Shown: one piece after another, positions 1 through 8,739 of the stretch
Numbering within the stretch: the first letter of the stretch is position 1
Layout: the number at the start of each line of letters is the position of its first letter
Origin: Clostridium ljungdahlii DSM 13528
GTDB taxonomy: Bacteria > Bacillota > Clostridia > Clostridiales > Clostridiaceae
Assembly: GCF_000143685.1 (NCBI RefSeq)
Contig: NC_014328.1
Coordinates: forward strand, 3,534,001 to 3,598,000
Direction: 5' to 3'
DNA: 64,000 nucleotides
Position numbers and translations under genes: made by a program
Notes under the pieces: generated by a model
What the model was told of the DNA's origin: nothing
The model's database searches: none
The model's input: only the letters and a program-made list of their open reading frames with translations

Positions 1-156
1 GTTTACAATTAATTTCAATTATAAAAATATAATATAATAATTAAAAAAATTTCTATAATTTTAAGAAAACGCTGGAAGATAGAGAATAAATAATTTAAAC
101 GTCAGAAGAACTAGCAAGGGGATATCCTCCATGCATGTAGTTGAAACGAACAGGCT

Positions 157-288
157 ATGAATAACAATTATCTTATGACACAAATATCAGATATGATAAA
201 ACAACTGTATGAGTGGTATTACCTGAAAGCAAATGATATAAAAAAGAGACAAAAAAATATATCTTCTGACCTACTAAAAAAGCTTTAA
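157..288 (+). CDS. possible 43-aa peptide, unrecognised
   Basis: A short open frame beginning ATG AAT AAC and ending TAA. It is hydrophilic, rich in Lys, Tyr and Asn, and I do not recognise it. There is no clear ribosome binding site close to the ATG. It lies in a degraded stretch (1-600) with no other gene that I can support, so it may be a remnant of a longer gene rather than a real peptide. Confidence 0.2.
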   Translation: MNNNYLMTQISDMIKQLYEWYYLKANDIKKRQKNISSDLLKKL

Positions 289-616
289 ACATCCAATAGA
301 AACAGAAGATATACTTAGCATGGATATGCATAGTATAAAAATGAATTTAAATTTGATCCTCCTTCACCTGCTAACTTGAGAGCTGACTCACCTTAGCCTG
401 CACACGCAAAGGTACATCTAAAATCATTATTACCGTGACTATTATATCTTACATCATATTTTCCTGTTTCATATATATCTTTTCGATTCCTTATACAATG
501 CTGACCAAACTTTAATCGGGGCGTGTCTGAAAAACAAATATTGCATAATGTGTAATTAAAGAGTATTTTTAAAAAGATTTAATCTGTTTTATTTCTTATG
601 TTAGCAAATATCTAAA

Positions 617-1071
617 AAGAGCCCCTTACAAGCCCCTTGGGAGGGGCTTACAAGGAGCCTATAAGTAAGGAAGTAATAAGCAAAAAATAATAAATAATAA
701 ATAATAAGTAAGAAGTAAGGAGTAATAAGAGTGCAGATGAACCTGTACCTTTTGACACCTACAGTACTGTGCTGGCATTTTTTGAGGAAAATATATACCC
801 TGTAGGAGAAGCTGTTAGGGAGAAAATCCGCATGTGGAGCGGTGTTATAGATTGTGATGTGATTATTCTGGCAGTAGAGGAAGCTTTAAAGTACAATGTC
901 AGGAATATAAACTACGTTGATAGAATACTGCAGAGCTGGAGTAAGAAGGGCTTAAAGACTGCCAATGATGTTAAGAGGTATAAGAGCATATGGGAGTCCA
1001 GAAATACTGAACATAGGGAAAAGTATAGGCAGTATGATTTTAAGGAGCTTGAGAGGAAGCTTTTTGGATAG
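617..1071 (+). pseudogene. fragment of a DnaD-type phage replication protein gene
   Basis: This is the C-terminal third of the gene found intact at 17728-18639. The shared part starts at the GC-rich repeat around 620-660 (GAGCCCCTTACAAGCCCC) and runs to the stop at 1071, covering the DnaD-like C-terminal domain (MWSGVIDCDVI ... INYVDRILQSW). Relative to the intact copy the A-rich linker near 680-715 has lost bases, which puts two TAA codons in frame, and the N-terminal winged-helix part is missing. A start at 769 would give 100 residues, but no ribosome binding site precedes it. I read it as a dead copy marking an older element of the same type. Confidence 0.8.
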
Positions 1072-1193
1072 GATGATGGATAGATTTATACTTTTGATGC
1101 ATTTTTGTATTAAATGGTGCTATTATGGTGTTAAACGCTGATTTAGTATATAAGAATCTTAATAGAAATAGTAATTTGGAGAGAGGATAGAAT

Positions 1194-1478
1194 ATGGCTT
1201 CTAGTCGAGAATATTTAGATTTTATTATTGGGAAATTAGATACACTAGACAATGTTTCTTCTAGAAAAATGATGGGAGAATATATTTTATATTTTCGAGG
1301 AAAGATTTTTCGGGGAATATATGATAACCGCCTTTTGGTTAAGATAACCAAGGCGAGTAGACAGTTGATGTTAGAGGCAATTGAGGAGTTGCCTTATGAT
1401 GGTGGAAAACCAATGCTTTTGGTTGATGATGTTGATAATAAAGAGTTCCTATATCAAATGATTAACGAAGATGTATGA
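1194..1478 (+). CDS. TfoX/Sxy N-terminal domain family protein
   Basis: A 94-residue protein that fits a stand-alone TfoX N-terminal domain. The family signature of a short helix followed by SSRKMMGEYILYFRGKIF and a later ELPYDGGKPML segment is visible. In gamma-proteobacteria the full-length protein controls competence, but in Firmicutes the lone domain has no established role, so no competence function is inferred. The start is supported by GAGAGAGG seven bases before ATG. It is the first of five consecutive plus-strand genes with no obvious promoter of their own, separated by similar spacers. Confidence 0.75.
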   Translation: MASSREYLDFIIGKLDTLDNVSSRKMMGEYILYFRGKIFRGIYDNRLLVKITKASRQLMLEAIEELPYDGGKPMLLVDDVDNKEFLYQMINEDV

Positions 1479-1589
1479 AGAACTTCCTACTCCAAAAGTA
1501 AAAAAGAGAAAGAGATAAATTCCAATTTAAGGATGAGTCCTATAAATAGTAATTTGCAAATTTGAATATTTGTCTAAGAAGGTGAAATT

Positions 1590-2030
1590 GTGGAGAGTGT
1601 CTCAGAATTGATTGAAAGATTATACTCTAAAGATAATAAAGCTGCATACCAAGCATTACAGATATTAGAAAGTGAAAGTGAAAAATCTAATGCTGTTTAT
1701 AAGTTTTTTGATAGGTTTGCTGAAATGATTGAAAATAGCAATTCATATATACGAACCAGAGGCATTGTCTTAATATCTGTTAATGCTAAATGGGATACGG
1801 AAAACAAAGTTGACGAAATTATAGATGATTATTTAAAACATATTTTAGATGAAAAGCCAATTACAGCAAGACAATGTATTAAGTCATTGCCAAGTATTGC
1901 AAAATACAAATCAGATTTAGTTGAATGTATACGAGAAGCTTTATTGAAAGTAGATGTGACTATATATGGTGATAGTATGCAAACATTGATATATAAAGAT
2001 ATTTCATCTTCACTAAAGAAAATCAAATGA
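1590..2030 (+). CDS. helical-repeat (HEAT-like/SufBD-type annotated) protein
   Basis: A 146-residue all-helical protein. Amphipathic helix pairs such as AAYQALQILESESEKSNAVY, followed by a segment with SYIRTRGIVLISVNAKW and ITARQCIKSLPSIAKYK, resemble HEAT repeats. Clostridial homologues are often labelled SufBD protein, but nothing here suggests Fe-S cluster assembly. The start is GTG at 1590 with AAGGTG just upstream; no in-frame ATG is better placed. The function is unknown; such proteins usually bind other proteins. Confidence 0.6.
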   Translation: MESVSELIERLYSKDNKAAYQALQILESESEKSNAVYKFFDRFAEMIENSNSYIRTRGIVLISVNAKWDTENKVDEIIDDYLKHILDEKPITARQCIKSLPSIAKYKSDLVECIREALLKVDVTIYGDSMQTLIYKDISSSLKKIK

Positions 2031-2114
2031 CAAATTCCAATTTTAAGTTCATTATTAATTCCAACTTAAAACTAAGTATTATGAATAATAATTTGTATAA
2101 TAAGGAGACTAACT

Positions 2115-2543
2115 ATGATTAGAGATTTTAGAACAACGGATATTGATAGAGTAATGCATTTATGGCTTAGCACAAATATTTTGGCACATAATTTTATTGA
2201 CAGCGAATATTGGCAAAATAATTTTGAGTCAGTTAAGGAAATGATGCCAAAAGCATCAATTTATGTATATGAACAGAATGGTGAGATACAAGCATTTATT
2301 GGTTTAATGAAAAGTTTTATAGCAGGAATATTTGTTTCAAGTGATTTTCAATCAAAAGGAATTGGAAAATTATTGCTTGATTATTCAAAAGGTAAGCATA
2401 ATGAATTATCTTTATGTGTTTATAAAAAGAATGATCGTGCCCTACGATTCTATTTAAAAGAAGGTTTTACAGCTTCTGCAGAGCAAGTAGATGAAAATAC
2501 TGGTGAAATAGAGTTTGTCATGAGATGGAAAAATTCAGTATAA
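2115..2543 (+). CDS. GNAT family N-acetyltransferase
   Basis: 142 residues, the usual size of a single GNAT domain. The acetyl-CoA binding motif A is clear: IFVSSDFQSKGIGKLLLDY, with the Q-x-x-G-x-G/A type loop (QSKGIG). A C-terminal ALRFYLKEGF segment matches the GNAT motif B helix. The fold closely resembles the YjaB-like subgroup. The substrate cannot be told from sequence. AAGGAG lies 9 bases before ATG. It sits in the run of small genes at 1194-3590. Confidence 0.85.
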   Translation: MIRDFRTTDIDRVMHLWLSTNILAHNFIDSEYWQNNFESVKEMMPKASIYVYEQNGEIQAFIGLMKSFIAGIFVSSDFQSKGIGKLLLDYSKGKHNELSLCVYKKNDRALRFYLKEGFTASAEQVDENTGEIEFVMRWKNSV

Positions 2544-2583
2544 TGAGGAAATCATAAATTTCAATTTGTAAGGGTGAAATTAT

Positions 2584-3354
2584 ATGGATTTAAGATTAAA
2601 ATTTAATGAAGATGAATATAACTATGATAAATATAGGCCGACATATCCAGAAGAATTGTTTTCAGACATTATTAATTATTCTCGCATATCAAGTGGGTAT
2701 GAAGCCTTAGAAATTGGCATTGGTACAGGACAAGCAACTTTACCAATTCTACAATCTGGGTGCAGAGTAACTGCAATAGAATTAGGAAATAATCTTACAA
2801 GATATGTTAAAAACAAATTCAAAAATTATATGAATTTCAATGTTATTAATGCCGATTTTATTGAATATACGATTAAAACTGAAGCTTTCAACTTAGTGTA
2901 TTGTGCAACAGCATTTCATTGGATTCCATTAGAACAAGGATATGTAAAAGTAAGAAATATATTAAAAGATGATGGAACTATAGCACTATTTTGGAATCAT
3001 CCATTTCCAAATAGACAAGATGATATAAGTAATATTGTAAATAGAAAAATATATAATAAATATCGTCCCTCTGACAAAGAAGTGAGAGAATTTAATGAAA
3101 GTGATTGCCAACGACGTATTAATGAATTAGAACGATTTGGGTTTAAAGATATTATTTATAGATTATATCATCGAAAAAGAACTCTTACGTCCAATGGATA
3201 TATTCATTTATTAAATACATATTCAGACCATAGGGTACTACCAGTAGAAGTAAAAAATAATTTTGAAATGGATATGAAAAATGCAATCGATGAAATTGGC
3301 GGTAAAATAAATATATATGATACTATAGATTTATACTTAGCAAAAAAGAAGTAA
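2584..3354 (+). CDS. class I SAM-dependent methyltransferase
   Basis: 256 residues. Motif I is EIGIGTGQATLPIL, followed by an acidic motif II (VTAIELG), motif IV (LVYCATAFHWI) and the FHWIPLEQGYVKVRNILKDDG segment typical of UbiE/YcgJ-type small-molecule methyltransferases. The substrate is unknown. The start ATG is preceded by AAGGGTGA. It belongs to the plus-strand run of small genes with repeated spacers. Confidence 0.85.
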   Translation: MDLRLKFNEDEYNYDKYRPTYPEELFSDIINYSRISSGYEALEIGIGTGQATLPILQSGCRVTAIELGNNLTRYVKNKFKNYMNFNVINADFIEYTIKTEAFNLVYCATAFHWIPLEQGYVKVRNILKDDGTIALFWNHPFPNRQDDISNIVNRKIYNKYRPSDKEVREFNESDCQRRINELERFGFKDIIYRLYHRKRTLTSNGYIHLLNTYSDHRVLPVEVKNNFEMDMKNAIDEIGGKINIYDTIDLYLAKKK

Positions 3355-3401
3355 CTTCCTAATCTGTGTTTGCCAAATTCCAACTTAATGAGGTGAAATA
3401 A

Positions 3402-3590
3402 ATAAGCATAGAAGCAATTTACAATAGAAGGAGTACACAAAAGTATAAGTCTAAAGAAATACCAATAGACATTCTTAATAAAATATTGGATGCTGCAAGA
3501 ACTGGTTGGAGCTGTATCATTTGGATATCCTGATAATAAACCAAATTCAAGACCGAGAGAAACACCGAATAGAACTATAATGATACTTAG
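3402..3590 (+). pseudogene. nitroreductase gene with internal deletion
   Basis: The frame starting at 3402 reads ISIEAIYNRRSTQKYKSKEI, the hallmark N-terminus of FMN-dependent nitroreductases, but the expected ATG is ATA. After DAARTG (about 3510) the sequence jumps to a different frame encoding SFGYPDNKPNSRPRE, which matches the C-terminal end of the same family. The middle, with most of the FMN-binding and catalytic region, is missing. The start mutation plus deletion make this a dead gene. Confidence 0.7.
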
Positions 3591-4178
3591 AACTATTTCT
3601 TTATTACTAGATCAAAGCATTTTAGTTTTGAAAATACATTAGGAGAAAATTTAAAAAGTTTATCTAAAGATGAAATAGTAGCTCTTGTTGCAGCACTTGA
3701 AGAAGGTCAAATAACTAATACTAGACTTCAGATATTAATAAATAAAAACTCTATTGAGGTAAATAAAATATTAAGCTCATTAATAGATAAAAAATTATTA
3801 AAAACGGAAGGGCAGCGAAGAGGCACAATATATTTATTATCTAATATGTTTAATCACAGCAGTTATTTAAATGAGAACTCCATAAATAACAGTGAAGATA
3901 TACAAAAAAAATTAGTTGACATAGTGAAAAATGTAAAAAGAGTAAATTTAAGTCTTATGGAGGATATTATATTAGAATTATGTGAAGTTAAACCTATAAA
4001 ATTAAGTGAATTGGTAAAATTATTGAATAGAAATGATGTAGGTCTTAGAAGTAATTATTTAAATAAAATGGAAGGCAGGACACTTAAGGAAACCGCTGAA
4101 ATACTTAACATAAAATATAGACATGCTATAGAAATAAAAAAATCTGCCCTAAATAAACTGAAAAAATATCTGAAATAG
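3591..4178 (+). pseudogene. chimera: tail of an AAA_4/RecG-like protein joined to the tail of the cassette sigma factor
   Basis: The frame open from 3591 reads ITRSKHFSFENTLGENLKSL and then a winged-helix region, as in the C-terminus of divergent-AAA (AlbA_2/RecG-like) transcriptional regulators. At about 4066 it switches, at the codons MEGRTLKETAE, to the last 36 codons of the sigma-like gene at 20569-21105, almost identical in DNA. An internal ATG at 3846 could give 110 residues. I infer that a deletion or recombination fused two unrelated gene ends; no functional product is expected. Confidence 0.65.
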
Positions 4179-4193
4179 CATATATATTTTTAT

Positions 4194-4370
4194 CTGATGA
4201 CTAGCAGTCCTAATACTCCTTTGGTTACATTTATTTTTATGCTTATTATATTGCAGGAGTAAAGAACTGCGCGTCCCTAGATAACAATTTCTAAGATTCA
4301 GGTGAAGTTAAAAAAAATCACACTATAAATTGAATACACGAACTTCATCTGAATTAAGAAATTTGTTTAT
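4194..4370 (+). mobile_element. hairpin-rich small mobile element, copy 1 (177 bp)
   Basis: This sequence interrupts the junction that is uninterrupted in the paralogous cassette at 21105-21125. There, TATTTTTAT is followed directly by AATGGCAA; here 177 bp ending in TTTAT lie between them. It shares CTGATGACTA ... CTAATACTC near the 5' end, a TAGATAACAATTTCTAAG core and a 3' hairpin (AGGTGAAGTT ... AACTTCATCT) with copies at 52925-53153 and 53934-54116. It has no coding capacity. Hairpin ends and insertion next to TTTAT suggest a palindrome-associated, non-autonomous IS200/IS605-like element, but a structured RNA remains possible. Confidence 0.6.
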
Positions 4371-4395
4371 AATGGCAAGAGGGAGGGTGATATTT

Positions 4396-4560
4396 ATGTA
4401 TGACCAGCTGGTTAGTTTAATCAGCACCATAGGGTTCCCAATAGCAGTTAGCATATACTTGCTCATAAGGTTTGAAAATAAGATTGACCTTTTAGTCAAA
4501 TCTATTGAAGACCTAAGAGAAGATATATCAGCCGTTATAAAAAACCAGGAGAAGAAATAG
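4396..4560 (+). CDS. YvrJ family small membrane protein (left copy)
   Basis: A 54-residue protein starting MYDQLVSLISTIGFPIAVSI, with one hydrophobic segment (about residues 4-24) and a charged C-terminal helix, as in the YvrJ family. The start at 4396 is chosen because GGGAGGGTGA precedes it; an upstream ATG at 4372 or earlier would place that site inside the gene. It is nearly identical to 21146-21310. YvrJ has no established function; the position beside a sigma factor and an amidase suggests a phage-like lysis or signalling cassette. This copy has lost its own sigma gene. Confidence 0.8.
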   Translation: MYDQLVSLISTIGFPIAVSIYLLIRFENKIDLLVKSIEDLREDISAVIKNQEKK

Positions 4561-4643
4561 GTAAAAGCCTATTTCTTTTTTTCTGCACTAATTTTAAGAA
4601 AGGCATATATATAAGTAAAAGTTAAAGAAAGGGGAGAATTGTT

Positions 4644-4868
4644 ATGGCAGCAAAGTCAATAAAGCTTTCAAGTACGCTTTCTATTGTAGAAAAGACAGGA
4701 CTCAATAAACAGGGTAAAGAGATACTTAAGAAAGTTACACTGGGCAAAATTGCTATGGATGCAGCAGATCAGGATGTATATGATGTAGTAAAAACTGTAG
4801 GTGACATACTGACTTATCCTGTAAATGAGATTCAAAAAGTGGACAACACCGTAATTACTAACGCCTAG
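4644..4868 (+). CDS. DUF1659 family protein (left copy)
   Basis: 74 residues, matching the DUF1659 family in length and in its central KVTLGKIAMDAADQDVYDVV segment. GAAAGGGGAG lies before the ATG. It differs at only a few residues from 21394-21618. The family is almost always found beside YvrJ and DUF2922 genes in clostridia and its role is unknown. The gene is intact here although its neighbour DUF2922 is truncated. Confidence 0.85.
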   Translation: MAAKSIKLSSTLSIVEKTGLNKQGKEILKKVTLGKIAMDAADQDVYDVVKTVGDILTYPVNEIQKVDNTVITNA

Positions 4869-4902
4869 TGAGTAGGCAAAAATCAGGAAAGGAGGAGTTT
4901 AA

Positions 4903-5070
4903 ATGGCAAACAGACTTAATATGAGGTTTACTACAGAGGAAGAAGGCAAATATTTTTCCTTGAGTGTGGACAATGTAAAAGAAGATGAAAATGGACAGCC
5001 TTCAGTTACCAAGGAACAGGTTGCATCTCTCATGAACCTTATAATTGCAAAAAAATATTTGTTACATTAA
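4903..5070 (+). pseudogene. truncated DUF2922 gene (left copy)
   Basis: It starts MANRLNMRFTTEEEGKYF with AAAGGAGG upstream, like the intact 79-residue gene at 21653-21892. At about 5050 one A has been lost, so the frame reads KKYLLH and stops after 55 residues; the rest of the gene and the whole adjoining amidase gene are deleted. The sequence resumes at the terminator that follows the amidase in the right copy. Confidence 0.8.
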
Positions 5071-5076
5071 TACTAG

Positions 5077-5127
5077 TATAAAAAAGGTTGGTATCATAAA
5101 AGTGATGCCAATCTTCTTTATACTATA
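5077..5127. terminator. bidirectional hairpin terminator (left copy)
   Basis: Imperfect inverted repeat AGTATAAAaaAGGTTGGTATC ... GATGCCAATCTTCTTTATACT, equivalent to the near-perfect one at 22631-22684. It lies between converging genes, the plus-strand cassette and the minus-strand DUF3267 relic. Confidence 0.6.
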
Positions 5128-5628
5128 ACATCAAAACCATAGGGTTTATCTATAATTTTTGCATTCCTATCATATTTAAGAAGATACAGTGACATGTATA
5201 TATCCTGCACTTCCAAGTAAGTTTATTATAAAAAATATTTCTCCAAGCCATGTAGGAAGGAATAAACACGTTAGTGATATTAGTAATAAAGGTAATAAAA
5301 GTATTATAGTAAATTTAAAAATATCTATTGGTAATCCTGAAGTTTCCATTGTATAAGCATATGGTAGTTTAAATTCAAATCTTATTTTTACACCAAATAA
5401 TTTATATGCTAATCCATGCAGTATTTCATGAATTACAGAATTTATGATTGAGAGAATAATTATAAATTCTGACATATTCAATAGTAAGATACCCGTTGGA
5501 AACAGAATAAACTCTTAATCCATTAAATTAAAGCACATAGATGCTATTAACTTGTATAAACATATAGGGATCAATATTTGTATAATAAAACATATTACGT
5601 GTTTTTTATATGTTAACTTAAAAGACAT
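5118..5628 (-). pseudogene. DUF3267 putative zinc metallopeptidase, inactivated
   Basis: Read from ATG at 5628 the frame gives MSFKLTYKKH, two or three hydrophobic stretches and the zinc-binding HEILHG motif (HExxH) of DUF3267 membrane peptidases. Two lesions are visible. A TAA codon interrupts the frame after ...CFNLMD, near 5514. Near 5205, GCAGGATAT replaces the GCAGGGGATAT seen in the second partial copy at 22678-22856, a 2-base loss that shifts the last ~30 codons. A shorter frame from 5481 keeps HExxH but lacks the N-terminal membrane segment and the proper C-terminus. Confidence 0.65.
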
Positions 5629-6174
5629 ATAGCTTTTCACATCATCATAGATTATTGACTTCAATTTTTTTACTATTCGTAAAATGAAATAAATACGTAC
5701 TAACCATTAAAATTGCGAACGCTGTTCTTTGGTAAGTAAATAATGAGGTATTAAAACTATGAATGTATTTTGGGTTAATACAAAAATTAGTGAAATACTG
5801 CAAAAAAGGTGTTATAATTTGTACAATGATTGAATAAAAATCATAATTTATCGTGAGAAATATTATACATAGCATATATGATGGACAAGAAGTCTGAATA
5901 AATTTGATATTTTGCCTAGTTTTGCTTTACTCGAAGCTGCAATAACACTATTGAATAAAATTAATGCTTTATAGAAATTTTTAATAGGAGGAATACAGAG
6001 TGTATAATATTATAATAAAAAAGCTTTCCCCACCACGAATACCAAGACAGTAGAATCTATCATTACTGTTAGGTATTTGTAAAAAGTTCTCTAATAAACA
6101 ATAGATTCTACTGTATGGGAAGTTTTATATTCTATTATATAAAATATCATATTAGTAGAAAGTGGGAACTTAAA
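5629..6174. other. intergenic region with remnants and an inverted repeat
   Basis: No gene that I can support. A hydrophobic 76-codon minus-strand frame at 5645-5875 lacks a convincing ribosome binding site. An inverted repeat (ACAGTAGAATCTAT at 6047-6060 and its complement at 6101-6114, 40-base loop) precedes the EamA gene and may be a regulatory hairpin. The AGGAGGAATACAG at 5986-5998 has no gene after it and looks like a leftover start. Confidence 0.4.
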
Positions 6175-7074
6175 ATGAAATTAAAAATATATTTTATATT
6201 ATCAATGATGATCTTTGGTACAATTGGAATCTTTGTCAGATACATTGACTTAGCTTCAAGCGAAATAGCTCTTCTCAGAGGTTTTATAGGAAGCTTATTT
6301 CTGTTAACTATTACTATAGTTAACAAGCAAAAAATATCTTGGACAAATATTAAGAATAATATTCCTGTATTGTTATTATCGAGTTTTGCATTGGGATTTA
6401 ATTGGATCTTTCTTTTTCAGGCATATAAACATACAACTATTGCAAATGCTTCTTCAAGTTATTACTTTGCTCCGGTTTTCGTCATTGTTATGTCGCCTAT
6501 TGTACTGAAAGAAAAAATTTCACTTAAAAAAGCTGCATGTATAAGCATTTCGGTATTTGGAATGTTTTTAATTGTACAAAATAGAGGAAATGGCGGTACA
6601 GAATATAATCATTTATTGGGTATCTGCTATGGAATCACTGCAGCGGTATTTTATGCAACATTGATGTTGACTAACAAGTTCATTAAAAATATGAATGGTT
6701 TGGAAATAACACTGTTACAGTTGTCATTAGCAACTGTAATGCTTATACCTTATGTTTTTGTAACGGAGAGGGTTAACCTATTTCAAATAACGGGGCTTTC
6801 AGTTGCATGTATTATCATATTGGGAATAATTCATACAGGACTTGGATTTTATCTATTCTTTTATGGAATGAAAGGGTTAAGGGGACAAAGTATTGCAGCC
6901 TTGAGCTATATAGATCCAATAACATCATTATTTACTTCATTTATTATTTTCGGTGAGAATATGACAGTGTTTCAGATTATAGGTGCTGTACTGCTTTTAG
7001 GCTCAACATTTATAAGTGAAATAAGTAAAAACTATGATTGTTCTTCTAAAAAAAATAAAGGTTATATTGAGTGA
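6175..7074 (+). CDS. EamA/DMT family permease
   Basis: 299 residues from the ATG at 6175, with about ten hydrophobic segments arranged as two EamA repeats; the second begins near residue 145 (LLGICYGITAAVFYATLMLT). Family features include GTIGIFVRYI in helix 1 and the conserved EKISLKKA and GENMTVFQIIGAVLLLGS segments after helices 4 and 9. The start at 6175 is preferred over 6115 because AAAGTGGG lies upstream and MKLKIYFILS is a normal N-terminus. The substrate is unknown; members export amino acids or other metabolites. It stands alone, followed by a terminator. Confidence 0.85.
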   Translation: MKLKIYFILSMMIFGTIGIFVRYIDLASSEIALLRGFIGSLFLLTITIVNKQKISWTNIKNNIPVLLLSSFALGFNWIFLFQAYKHTTIANASSSYYFAPVFVIVMSPIVLKEKISLKKAACISISVFGMFLIVQNRGNGGTEYNHLLGICYGITAAVFYATLMLTNKFIKNMNGLEITLLQLSLATVMLIPYVFVTERVNLFQITGLSVACIIILGIIHTGLGFYLFFYGMKGLRGQSIAALSYIDPITSLFTSFIIFGENMTVFQIIGAVLLLGSTFISEISKNYDCSSKKNKGYIE

Positions 7075-7143
7075 TCTGAAAATAAGCAAGTGTCGAGAAA
7101 TTCTTATTTTATAACTCAATTATAAAAATTAAACAATTTACTG

Positions 7144-7196
7144 GAACACTGCATTATTCAATTTTGAATTTTGGAGTGTTCTTAGTTACTTTTTTT
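7144..7196 (+). terminator. rho-independent terminator of the EamA gene
   Basis: Hairpin GAACACT ... AGTGTTC followed after a short spacer by a run of seven T. A similar hairpin (CACCGT ... ACGGTG) follows the unrelated gene at 23020-24240. Confidence 0.55.
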
Positions 7197-7257
7197 TAAT
7201 TATATTTTGATATTTGTATATAAGGATGAATAGATAAATTTATAGTATAAAGATTTT

Positions 7258-7835
7258 ATGTAGCACTGGCCAAGCTTTAACTTTTCTCGCACTCAGACAA
7301 AAAGCTTGGCCAGTAGCTTTGATTTTAATGGGATGCTCCGGACCAAATCCAGGAAGTAATGCTCCTCGGTCTTATACTAGGCTCGGATTTCCTCGCATGG
7401 AAGCTTTGGACAAACACTTTCTTTTTCACTTATTTTATACCTCAATAATCTCTAAATTGTAGTCTCTCTTCTGCAGCTTTATAAAACTAGCTTTTATACC
7501 TTTCACAAAATAAAATTAGCATATATTTATAAGATAAACAACGTAGTTCAAATATGGATATATTATTATACATGCTATTTTACAGCATTGATTTGTTTTT
7601 TATATAGCATTATATCAGCTTTTAAACTAAGCAGATACTTTATATTATTCTACTCTTTTTTGCCACTGATAAGAATTTATATAAATTATTGTATAAATTC
7701 TACTTTATATATAATATATATCTTCTTCTCCCCTATATACTTTTAAATAATAAATAGCTGTATGTTTTCTTCAAGCACCAGCACTTTTTTAGTCCTCGTC
7801 ATCCTTAGAACAGTTAAAAAAATAAAAGGAAGGCT
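7258..7835 (+). repeat. long segmental repeat, left copy (includes structured element family 2, copy A)
   Basis: This matches 24652-25356, with a gap. It begins TTTTATGTAGCACTGGCC and contains a long stem (CTGGCCAAGCTTT ... AAAGCTTGGCCAG), a GGGATGCTCC ... GGAAGTAATGCTCC pair and the 3' part CATGGAAGCTTTGGAC. After CTGCAG at about 7475 it lacks the ~85 bases that complete the element in the right copy. The match ends inside the 3' end of the Abi_2 gene. No protein is encoded in 7197-7788. Confidence 0.75.
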
Positions 7836-8679
7836 TCTTGCTTAAATCTATAAATCTCGCCCATTTTTGTATTGCCTTATCTAAATCATTTATAAGCCTG
7901 TCCAACTCATCTTTATATGGAAGTAAATATTTAATAGCCACAACGTTGGCAAACAATTTATTTTTTTCTATCTTATAATTTGATAAATCCTCATGAATAG
8001 CAGGAACTAGATTAAACTTTCTATTATACAATCTACCATAATGTGCGCATATATTTCTTAGAATTGATGATGATCTTAACCAGCTGACCACAATTTTATG
8101 ATTAACACCAATAAAATCATTAGCTATCTTACTTCTATCCTAAGTTTTTAAATTAGCATATAGTCTTGATAACATACCAAAAGTCATTATTTCCGTTGCA
8201 ACCCATATAGGTAAACTCCCATGATAATTATTTATATAGTGTTCTATAAATAATTCTCTTTTATTACTTTTCTTTTCTCTTTCTAACTCTTGTAAAAACT
8301 TCTTATGATATTTTCTATTTTTGTCAACCATTTTAAAATTATCCGCATACATATATCCATCAGGTCCATATTTATGACCTACAACATATGCTATACTTGT
8401 CCTCATAGAAATTTCTACAGTTTCAAGTGCATCCATTAAAATATTCCTCATTCTTTTATCAAAACTATATATGCCAAATATTGATTCTATAGTATATCCT
8501 TTCATATAATGCTCACCACATTTTATATGTAAAGCATACCCCGTAAGTCTATAATAATTAACCGTACTCAATATTTTTCTAGCTTTCTCTTTATCATTTA
8601 TAATTATGTTTCTACTTCTAAGAATTTCAATCTGTTCGTCAAACGTTCTTGGTGGTTTTAAATTCACTTCATTTTTCAT
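7789..8679 (-). pseudogene. Abi_2 (AbiD/AbiF-type) abortive infection gene with one nonsense codon
   Basis: The frame starts at ATG 8679 (MKNEVNLKPPRTFDEQIEIL) behind an AAATTCTCC-complement site. It contains the Abi_2 blocks TVNYYRLTGYAL, FDKRMRNILMDALETVEISM, WVATEIMTFGMLSRLY and ICAHYGRLYNRK. A TAG at 8140-8142 follows NLKT; the same frame continues without shift for 116 codons to the normal end. The intact homologue at 46566-47477 has a coding triplet at this place. A CAG-to-TAG change would explain it. The later part could initiate only internally, so I call it inactive. Confidence 0.8.
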
Positions 8680-8701
8680 AGAAATTCTCCTATATGTAAA
8701 A

Positions 8702-8739
8702 AGCTCCGCCAGTTTCGCATTGTTAAGAGACTTGACGAG
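8702..8739 (-). ncRNA. stem-loop element upstream of the Abi_2 pseudogene
   Basis: On the minus strand the core TCTTAACAATGCGAAAC is flanked by partly complementary arms (CTCGTCAAG / TGGCGGAG). The same core occurs twice upstream of the intact Abi_2 gene (47499-47600). Abi_2/AbiF-type genes are known to be preceded by a conserved RNA (the abiF motif); I assign this element by position and recurrence, not by a covariance model. Confidence 0.5.

Noticed and set aside
5645..5875. Minus-strand 76-codon hydrophobic protein
   Set aside because: AT-rich composition alone can give such a frame; no ribosome binding site or family resemblance.
8140..8142. Genome-wide TAG recoding (pyrrolysine or suppressor)
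   Set aside because: Two in-frame TAG codons are suggestive, but no pyl genes are in the window and both genes are plausible pseudogenes.
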